Positions 39,159 to 45,432 of a stretch of DNA of 64,000 nucleotides are shown piece by piece. The DNA is taken from positions 1-64,000 of the forward strand of contig CAZLMW010000019.1 of the NCBI GenBank assembly GCA_964560875.1, given 5' to 3'. Every line of letters starts with the position of its first letter. The first letter of the stretch is position 1. The position numbers and the translations under genes were made by a program. The stretch comes from CAZLMW01 sp964560875 (GTDB lineage Bacteria > Myxococcota_A > UBA9042). The notes under the pieces were generated by a model. The model had not been told where the DNA came from, made no database searches, and saw nothing but the letters and a program-made list of their open reading frames with translations.

Positions 39159-39580
39159 GCCCCGCCACAGCCGAACCGTCCCGCGAGTGGATGCGGCTGC
39201 ACGGGTGGTCGATGTTTCCGCTCACAGCCCCATTGCGCGGCGCCATCAACCGAACGGCGGTCCCCGAACGTGGAGACATCCTCGCGTTTATCGGCGCTGA
39301 CGGCCGGCTGGTCTTTCATCGGGTCGTGCAGGTTGAAGCCGACGCATTCGTCACCCGCGGTGACACCAACCTGAACGTCGACAAGAAGGTGCCCCGCGAC
39401 GCCGTCATCGGCGTTGTTGACGGTGTCGCGTTCGGCGATTGGGCGCTTTCATGGGCCGGCGATGAGAGCCTGACAAAGGCCGTCCGCGCGATCGGCCTGG
39501 CCTGGAACGCGACCGCGCCTGTCCTGCGACGAGCAATTCGACGTTTGCGCGGTACCAACCGTTCAGGGCGCCGCCGCTGA
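39155..39580 (+). CDS. S24/S26-family peptidase, ER/archaeal signal-peptidase-like
   Basis: Protein of 141 aa. It contains the catalytic-serine box WSMFPLTAPL (Ser19), then PERGDILAFIG and LVFHRVVQ, and later TRGDTN. In the S26B (SipW/Sec11-like) branch a His in the HR-V motif replaces the Lys of bacterial signal peptidase I, and here FHRVV fits that version. There is no N-terminal membrane anchor; a weakly hydrophobic C-terminal segment (about 103-122) could contact the membrane. It overlaps the radical SAM stop by 4 bases (ATGA). Role inferred: proteolytic removal of the leader from the modified peptide. It converges with the SGNH gene, overlapping 18 bp. Confidence 0.82.
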   Translation: MSPATAEPSREWMRLHGWSMFPLTAPLRGAINRTAVPERGDILAFIGADGRLVFHRVVQVEADAFVTRGDTNLNVDKKVPRDAVIGVVDGVAFGDWALSWAGDESLTKAVRAIGLAWNATAPVLRRAIRRLRGTNRSGRRR

Positions 39581-40744
39581 TTCCTCCAGCCACTGCTTGA
39601 TTACCTCGGCTGCGACCGCATGACCTTGGCGCGACCAGTGGCCATCACGGGGCAGGTACACGTAGTCGGAGCCGGCCAATTCGCGCGACTTTTCGGCGAG
39701 CGCCTTTGTCGGATCGAGCAAGCGGAGGCCGTTTCGGCGGCAGATGTCCACGAGCTTGGCGCGCAGGGCGTCGTGTTGCTTCTTGCGCAGGTTTTTGCCG
39801 CCTTCGATGTGTTGGCGCGCGGGGATGTACAGCACGGCGAAGCGACTGCCGGTCTCGCTGACCTCCCGCGCCAATGCGACCAACAACAGCTCGGTCGCTC
39901 GCCATGCCGCCGCCACCTCGGGGCTCTCGGGGCGCGTGTGTAGCGATGGCGACTGGGCAACGCGCTTGGCCGGGTCCTTGCCGTCGTCGCGGAAGCGGTA
40001 CTTCCACCAATGTTGGCGCAGCTTCCGGTAGACGTGGCTGACTTCCGCGAGCGCGGCGGTCATGCGGTGGATGCCTTCGATCGGCTTGCTCGGTCGAGGT
40101 TTTTCGGGCGGCACGGGATCGTCGGGCAGCTTGCCATCGCGCACCGGAAAAAACGGCTTGGGACCCCGCAGGTAGCGCGGTTGGGCGTTGAACCAGACGT
40201 CGTTGAGGTAAAAACCAACGACCGTCGCGTCGGGCTTGAAGCGGCGGCCGTATCTGCGCAACCAGACAAGCTCCTGGTCGGTGCTGTACCCTCCGACGCC
40301 GCCGTTGATGACCTCGTGTTTCGCGCCGTCGATGCGTGGTTTGAGGTCGGCCAGGACCGCGGACAAGACCTCGTCGTCGGCGACGGTGTAGCCCTCGAAG
40401 AAGGAGTCGCCCAGCAACAGCGTGCGCCTCGTTCCTTCCGGTTTCGCGTAGGTGGTTTCAGGGCCGCGCAGGCCGAGCGCGTTGATGTTCTCGACGATGT
40501 CGTATTCGCGCGTGTTGTGGCGCGCCCGGGTCGACGGCTTGAGACGCCAACCGACGGCTTCGTCCCAGGTGCAGAAGATGCGGTGATGACCGGCGTGCGG
40601 CGGGCCGATGAGCGCCCAGGCGAGCGCTTCGACCGCGAGCAGACCGACGATCGACGCCGCGATCGCGAGCAGCGCTCGTTGCCGCCACAGAGCGGGGGCC
40701 TTCGAAGGGTCGTGGCAGACTGCGTCGTAAATCGTGTCGGTCAT
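39563..40744 (-). CDS. membrane-anchored SGNH-hydrolase / AlgX-like protein
   Basis: Protein of 393 aa with one N-terminal membrane helix (about 25-47) and an SGNH-type domain: GDS in TLLLGDSFFEGY, Asn in GFYLNDVW, and the C-terminal D-x-H in RDGHWSRQGH. Such proteins hydrolyse or transfer acyl esters on glycans or lipids. The first ten codons (MTDTIYDAVC) lie within repeat copy 3, and no other ATG, GTG or TTG precedes the membrane helix in frame, so the repeat appears to have supplied the start codon. There is no Shine-Dalgarno ahead of it. The 3' end overlaps the peptidase gene. Confidence 0.78.
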   Translation of the reverse strand: MTDTIYDAVCHDPSKAPALWRQRALLAIAASIVGLLAVEALAWALIGPPHAGHHRIFCTWDEAVGWRLKPSTRARHNTREYDIVENINALGLRGPETTYAKPEGTRRTLLLGDSFFEGYTVADDEVLSAVLADLKPRIDGAKHEVINGGVGGYSTDQELVWLRRYGRRFKPDATVVGFYLNDVWFNAQPRYLRGPKPFFPVRDGKLPDDPVPPEKPRPSKPIEGIHRMTAALAEVSHVYRKLRQHWWKYRFRDDGKDPAKRVAQSPSLHTRPESPEVAAAWRATELLLVALAREVSETGSRFAVLYIPARQHIEGGKNLRKKQHDALRAKLVDICRRNGLRLLDPTKALAEKSRELAGSDYVYLPRDGHWSRQGHAVAAEVIKQWLEESAAAP

Positions 40745-40892
40745 CGTGGGGGACGTAAATGCAGTCTGCCGCGCGGAGCGCGAATTTGGGGTGAGGCCGG
40801 AAAAATGACACTTTTTTCGGTCGAGGGGGCTGTTTCAGCCCCTTGCAAACAACGAGCACCTGCGCCGAGGCGAAGCTTTGGCGCAGTCTGCT
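40714..40892 (-). repeat. 180-bp terminal-inverted-repeat element, copy 3
   Basis: Reverse-oriented copy (179 bp) with ends GGCAGACTGC and GCAGTCTGCT; it lost one C in the strong hairpin and has A to G at its first base. It differs from copy 1 at about six positions. Its left (outer) end contains the ATG and first codons of the SGNH gene on the minus strand (40715-40744). It is 109 bp upstream of the JmjC-type gene and, with copy 4, brackets that gene. Confidence 0.93.
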
Positions 40893-41001
40893 GGGAGGTT
40901 TGTGTGCCCGTTGTCACGTTTCCGCCTTGACGCCGCTGGGGGCCGTGCCCACCTTACGCTCGCCCTTGTTTCGGGGCCCTCCATAGAGCGGAGTCTCGCC
41001 C

Positions 41002-41916
41002 GTGAATATCATCGATGAGCTGATCGGTCATAGCGACCGGGAGCGCTTCTGGCAGCAGACCTGGACCCACAAACCGGCCCACTTTCCCGGCGCCGCCGTC
41101 GGGTTGCGTCAATACCTCGACCGGGACGACTTGCCCGCGATCGCCGCCGCCGGGTTCGAGGAGGGCTTTCCGCGGGTGATGGTCGATGAGCACGGCCGCA
41201 TGCACCACGGCAAGTTCCAGGCTGTTGCCGACGCGGTCAAGGAGCCAGAAACCACCGTCTCCGACCTGATCGACGTGTGCGACGGCGCCACGCTGGTCGT
41301 CAACGGCGTCGCCCGCATGCACGAAGGCATCGCCAAGCTGCAGCGCGCGCTGTTCACGGCCTTTGAAGAGCACATCACCATCAACGGCTACTACTCGCCG
41401 CCGAGCGGAACCGCCGGCCTGGGGCTGCATTTCGATCGCTGGGATATCTTCGCCGTGCACCTGCGCGGGGCCAAGCGGTGGCGCATTTATCCGCCGACCC
41501 AGGTCGATCCGGTCCAGGCGACGTTCAAGGAAAAGCCGACGCCGGACGAAGATGAACCGCTGTTCGAAGGCATCGTCCGCGGTGGCGACGTCATGTACAT
41601 CCCGCGCGGCTTCTGGCATCTCGTTGAACCGACCGACGAGGAGTGCCTGCACCTGACGCTCGGCGTTCACGTGAAGAAGGGCATCGACGTCGCGCAGTGG
41701 CTCTTCAACGAGACGTCGAAAGCCGACTCGATGCGACGCAACATGCCGCTGACCTGTTTTCCCGGTGGCGCCAAGCAGCAGCTCGACGCGGTGGCCGAGG
41801 CCGTCGAGGAGGTGCGCGCCATGATCAACGACGACGCCGCGGTGAAGAACTTTCTGCGCTACCGCTTCATGCACGAGCACGAACTGACCTGGTCGTTCAA
41901 GTTTTCAGCTCTGTAG
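41002..41916 (+). CDS. JmjC-type cupin 2-oxoglutarate/Fe(II) oxygenase
   Basis: Protein of 304 aa. The JmjC/cupin_4 iron triad is visible as HFD (His143, Asp145) in GLHFDRWDIFAVHLRG and a distal His206 in GDVMYIPRGFWHLV; the KRWRIYPP segment between them matches the family. Bacterial members hydroxylate ribosomal proteins or peptides. The GTG start has CGGAG eight bases upstream. It is bracketed by inverted copies of the 180-bp repeat, and its TAG stop shares two bases with copy 4. Being 1.4 kb from the radical SAM set, it could act on the same peptide, but this is speculative. Confidence 0.85.
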   Translation: MNIIDELIGHSDRERFWQQTWTHKPAHFPGAAVGLRQYLDRDDLPAIAAAGFEEGFPRVMVDEHGRMHHGKFQAVADAVKEPETTVSDLIDVCDGATLVVNGVARMHEGIAKLQRALFTAFEEHITINGYYSPPSGTAGLGLHFDRWDIFAVHLRGAKRWRIYPPTQVDPVQATFKEKPTPDEDEPLFEGIVRGGDVMYIPRGFWHLVEPTDEECLHLTLGVHVKKGIDVAQWLFNETSKADSMRRNMPLTCFPGGAKQQLDAVAEAVEEVRAMINDDAAVKNFLRYRFMHEHELTWSFKFSAL

Positions 41917-42094
41917 CAGACTGCGCCAAAGCTTCGCCTCGGCGCAGGTGCTCGTTGTCTGCAAGGGGGCTGAAACAGCCCCCTCGACCGAAAAAAGTGT
42001 CATTTTTCCGGCCTCACCCCAAATTCGCGCTCCGCGCGGCAGACCGCATTTACGTCCCCCACGATGACCGACACGATTTACGGCGCAGTCTGCT
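41915..42094 (+). repeat. 180-bp terminal-inverted-repeat element, copy 4
   Basis: Forward copy from AGCAGACTGC to GCAGTCTGCT; TAG occurs at both borders. Hairpins: CTGCGCC/GGCGCAG at 41921-41947, GGGGGCTG/CAGCCCCC at 41965-41983 (perfect 8-bp stem, 3-base loop), and an A6/T5 imperfect stem at 41988-42011. It begins on the stop codon of the JmjC gene. Its right end contains ATGACCGACACG and a 10-codon frame closed by TAG at the border, the same sequence that gives copy 3 its outward-reading ATG. Confidence 0.93.
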
Positions 42095-42131
42095 AGCCCG
42101 GTAGTTATAACCACGCAAATCCGGGCTTTTC
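42095..42131 (+). terminator. probable rho-independent terminator of the JmjC gene
   Basis: AGCCCGG (42095-42101) pairs with CCGGGCT (42121-42127) and is followed by TTTT. The loop is long (19 bases), so strength is uncertain. It starts directly after repeat copy 4, as if the repeat had entered between the JmjC stop codon and its native terminator. Confidence 0.6.
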
Positions 42132-42277
42132 TGTACGTTTTTCAGCGCCTGCAAGCGTCTCAAGTGACCCGCTGCGGCCGATTTCTTTGACACACGGGCC
42201 ATCGTCTCCACGATCCACAATGCGCCCCAACGTACGGGTGCGTCTTGGAGACGGTCTTGCAACGACCACTCGAAACC

Positions 42278-43270
42278 ATGAACGCGCGGCGTTTGTTGTT
42301 CGCTGCCGGACTCGTCTGCGCGGCGACCTTTGTCGGTTGTGGCGGTCCGCAGATCGCCAAACTGGAAAGCCGCGTCAACGATCTGAACGAAGAGGTCGCC
42401 GAGCTCCGCCGCGGCCAAGCTGCCCAGCGTGTGCAGTTCGATGAGTTCCGCAACCGCCTCGTCCTGCTGCAGGACAAGCTCGACTCGCAGCGGGTTCAAG
42501 CCGCGCGCGTGAACCGACACGCGGTCTCGGACGCGCCCGATTCGTTGCCCCACGTCGTGGTTCCTCCCACTCCGCGCGCCGCAGCCGTGGCGAGCGCTCG
42601 TCTTTCGCGCCCACTGCCCTCTCGTCTCGCCGGTCCGCAACCGTCCCGCATGCCCGTCCGAGCCCGCACCCCGATGCCTACGCTGATGCCCACATCGTCC
42701 GCGCCCGCCACCCGCTCGGTCGTCATTGGCCCCGATGGTGTTGTTCGTGAGACCGGATCGAGCGCCAGACCCGCCCTCAAAGGCGCGCCCTCCAAGAACG
42801 CGCTTGGCCGACCGCCCAAAGCGAAGACCACGCGTCCGGCCGGACCTGTCCAGACAAAGGCTCCGCCGCAAAACCAGAGCCCCGCTGAACGCGCCGCAGG
42901 TGCCTATCGCGCCGCCAAAGCGCTGCTCGACGCCTCACAACTGCGGCCGGCCCGCGACGCTTTCTCCGCGTTCTTGCGCGACCATCCCGATCATCCGCTG
43001 TCCGACAACGCCCTCTACTGGATGGGCGAGACCTGGTACGCACAATCGCTGTGGCTGCGGGCTGCCCGCGTCTTCGGTCAGGTGGTCGAGCGCTATCCGT
43101 CGGGCAACAAGGTGCCAGATTCGATGCTCAAGACCGGCCTGTGTTACCGCAATCTCGGCGAAAACAAGCTCGCGCGCGAGACCTTTGAACAGCTCATCTC
43201 GATGTTTCCCGGCGCGCCTGTCGCCCGCATCGCCAAGCGCCAGCTCAGTCGGCTGGGGAGCACCAAATGA
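42278..43270 (+). CDS. CpoB/YbgF-like lipoprotein with coiled coil and TPR domain
   Basis: Protein of 330 aa. An N-terminal signal with lipobox FVGC (Cys21) is followed by a coiled coil (IAKLESRVNDLNEEVAELRR, about 27-75), a Pro/Ala/Arg-rich linker, and a C-terminal TPR domain (about 205-325) with the CpoB-type AYRAAKALLDASQLRPARDAF and DNALYWMGETWYAQ motifs. CpoB works with Tol-Pal in coordinating septal wall synthesis and outer-membrane constriction; a lipobox is atypical for E. coli CpoB. The ATG at 42278 is chosen to fit the signal peptide. Its stop overlaps the LysM gene start by 4 bases. Confidence 0.85.
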   Translation: MNARRLLFAAGLVCAATFVGCGGPQIAKLESRVNDLNEEVAELRRGQAAQRVQFDEFRNRLVLLQDKLDSQRVQAARVNRHAVSDAPDSLPHVVVPPTPRAAAVASARLSRPLPSRLAGPQPSRMPVRARTPMPTLMPTSSAPATRSVVIGPDGVVRETGSSARPALKGAPSKNALGRPPKAKTTRPAGPVQTKAPPQNQSPAERAAGAYRAAKALLDASQLRPARDAFSAFLRDHPDHPLSDNALYWMGETWYAQSLWLRAARVFGQVVERYPSGNKVPDSMLKTGLCYRNLGENKLARETFEQLISMFPGAPVARIAKRQLSRLGSTK

Positions 43271-44409
43271 ACGCCCATCGCTACGGCCCTGCCGCGGGCT
43301 TTGCCATCCTCGTCGCAGGCTGCCTGTTGGCCAATGCCGCGAGCGCTCAGTCGATTTCACTGCCGGCCCGCAACACCCCCGCGATCTCGGTCCAGCGGAC
43401 CGCCAAGACCGGCGAGCGCACCTACGTCGTCCGACCCGGCGACACGCTTTGGAGCATCTCCGAAGGCCTGTACAACGAGCCCTGGTACTGGCCGTCGCTG
43501 TGGTCGTACAACCCGCAGATCACCAACCCTCACCTCATCTACCCCGGCGATATGCTCTACCTGAGCCGTCGCAAGGCGCCGATGGCCAAACAAAAGGCGA
43601 TCACGTTCGCGTCATCGCGCTTTGAACGCCGCCGCATCACGCCGAAATTCCTGGCCCGCCGCGTCGGCTACATCTCCGCTCGCGACTATCGGGAGTCCGG
43701 TGTGGTCGAAGCGAGCCGCGAGGAACGCAACATGCTCGGCACGCTCGACGAGGTGTACACGCGCTTCAAGCTCAAGCGTTGCAGCGAGGTGAAGAAGGGA
43801 TCGCTCAAAGCGGCGCGGGCAGGCGATGACAGCGAAGAGGACACCGACGCCATCGGCTTTGTCGGCCCCTGTGTACGGCTCGAAGATCGCTACGTTGTCT
43901 ACCGCATGGAGCGTCCGGTAACCCACCCCATCACCGGCAAACGCATCGGCTACAAGATCAACTTCTTGGGCGAAGCTGAGGTCATCAACACGCGCAAGAA
44001 GCTCGTCACCATGGTGCTGACCAAAGCCCACTCCGAGATGGCGCGCGGCGACCTCGTCACCAACGTTTTCGAGCCGCTGTCGATGGTCAAACCTGTCAAG
44101 AACACCGTCCAGCATGTCGCGACCGTCGTCGATTTCCACCACGAGACCGTCGCCACAGGCCAGTACTCCTATGTCTACATCGACCGCGGCGCCGAGCATG
44201 GCGTCAAGCGTGGCAACCGATTCGAGATCGTCTGGCGCGGCGATGGCCTGCGCGGCACAGCCGTCAAGGATATCAAGGAGTACCCCGACGAGCAGATCGG
44301 GATCGCGATGGTGATCGAGGCCTACGACCGCCACTCGCTCGCCGTCCTGACGTCGGCGGTGCGCGAGATCGAACGTGGCATGCCGGCCATCATGGCCAAA
44401 GGCTTCTAA
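43267..44409 (+). CDS. exported LysM-domain protein
   Basis: Protein of 380 aa with a Sec-type signal peptide (cleavage likely after ANAASA, about residue 26). A LysM peptidoglycan-binding domain follows (about 50-100): TYVVRPGDTLWSISEGLYNEPWYWPSLWSYN with NPHLIYPGDMLYL. The remaining roughly 270 aa are beta-rich and unrecognised; the repeated GYKINFLGEAEV and RGAEHGVKRGNRFEIV patterns resemble proteins often found downstream of TPR/CpoB genes. It overlaps the upstream gene by ATGA, so the two are translationally coupled, and it likely acts at the cell wall. Confidence 0.85.
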   Translation: MNAHRYGPAAGFAILVAGCLLANAASAQSISLPARNTPAISVQRTAKTGERTYVVRPGDTLWSISEGLYNEPWYWPSLWSYNPQITNPHLIYPGDMLYLSRRKAPMAKQKAITFASSRFERRRITPKFLARRVGYISARDYRESGVVEASREERNMLGTLDEVYTRFKLKRCSEVKKGSLKAARAGDDSEEDTDAIGFVGPCVRLEDRYVVYRMERPVTHPITGKRIGYKINFLGEAEVINTRKKLVTMVLTKAHSEMARGDLVTNVFEPLSMVKPVKNTVQHVATVVDFHHETVATGQYSYVYIDRGAEHGVKRGNRFEIVWRGDGLRGTAVKDIKEYPDEQIGIAMVIEAYDRHSLAVLTSAVREIERGMPAIMAKGF

Positions 44410-44428
44410 GCCCGGCTCAACCTATCGA

Positions 44429-45247
44429 TCAGCCCTGCGGCACCAGCACAACGTGGGCGTATCCGCGTGTTTGCGCGCCATCGTGGGCGACGGTGAACCC
44501 GGCCTTTGCTGCTTCGGCACGGATGTCTTCGATGCCGAGCTTGACCGAGAATCCGGTGCCCGGGTTGACCACCAGGTTGTCGCGCCACGATTCGCCGGTC
44601 GTTTCGGTCCATTGGCCGGGCACACCGTCTGCCCCCGCACCTGTGTGAACTGCTTCGGTGCGACGATGCGGCCAGCTCAACAAGACCGGGCCCGCGGGGC
44701 AAAGGGCGGCGAGACAGCGCAGTGCTTCGACGCGTTCGGACGCCTGCAGCACGTAACCCCAGGCGCCCCATCCCACGATGACACCATCGAACGGCGCGTG
44801 CTGGTTGAATCGGGCGGCGTCTTGCACCTTGCCCACGACAAGCATCGCGCGATCGCCACAGGCCTCGGACGCGGCTTCGACGAGGTTGCGTGCTGGATCG
44901 CTACCGACGATCTCGTAACCCCTTTGCAGCAGCGCGATGACCTCGCGGCCGCCGCCACAACCGAGCACCAGGAGGTTTGCCGGCGGGTCGGGGAAGTGCT
45001 CTTCAAGCGCCGCGGTCTCGAAATCGTGCAGGCCGAGCTGCTGTGTTGCCGGACGGGTGTATCGGGTCGCGCGGTCGTAGAGCCAGCCGGTCAGTTCGGT
45101 CGCTTCGTCGGGTTCAACTTCGGTCTTCAGGCGGCCGACGATGCGATTTGCCGCCCACCGCAGCCCACGAGCGCCTATGAGCGCTGCCTTGATCGTGACC
45201 ATGCGCGCCATTTGTCGCGGCGCAGACGAGAGTTTGCTGGCACCCAT
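44429..45247 (-). CDS. SAM-dependent methyltransferase
   Basis: Class I methyltransferase of 272 aa from ATG 45247. The SAM-binding motif I is NLLVLGCGGGREVIALLQRG (about 92-111), followed by the acidic end of strand 2 in IVGSDPA and a motif IV-like region DGVIVGWGAWGYVL. The substrate is unknown. An alternative start is ATG 45202; a longer frame from 45316 is unlikely. Convergent with the LysM gene (19-bp gap), divergent from the FHA gene. Confidence 0.82.
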   Translation of the reverse strand: MGASKLSSAPRQMARMVTIKAALIGARGLRWAANRIVGRLKTEVEPDEATELTGWLYDRATRYTRPATQQLGLHDFETAALEEHFPDPPANLLVLGCGGGREVIALLQRGYEIVGSDPARNLVEAASEACGDRAMLVVGKVQDAARFNQHAPFDGVIVGWGAWGYVLQASERVEALRCLAALCPAGPVLLSWPHRRTEAVHTGAGADGVPGQWTETTGESWRDNLVVNPGTGFSVKLGIEDIRAEAAKAGFTVAHDGAQTRGYAHVVLVPQG

Positions 45248-45432
45248 GAGCGGATGCTGCCGTCTATTGCTCGCGCGCGGCAAGGATCCTAGACTCGGCG
45301 GCCGTTGCGTAGGCATCGGAAACGAACCCTCTCTCGCGGTCAGGACCCGCCAGCGTCGTCAGGCTTTGAAGCGGACGCACCAAGCGGCTGATCAGCGGGA
45401 AGCCGGGCGCTCAACAAGCCGGATGGTCATTG

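Noticed and set aside
41915..42094. The 180-bp element as an integron attC site, because it starts at a stop codon and is palindromic.
   Set aside because: It is longer than usual, occurs at both ends of a gene in opposite orientations, and I find no GTTRRRY core or integrase gene.
42061..42096. Ten-codon frame MTDTIYGAVC in the repeat as a small gene.
   Set aside because: No ribosome binding site, and it is just the repeat end; in copy 2 the ATG is TTG.
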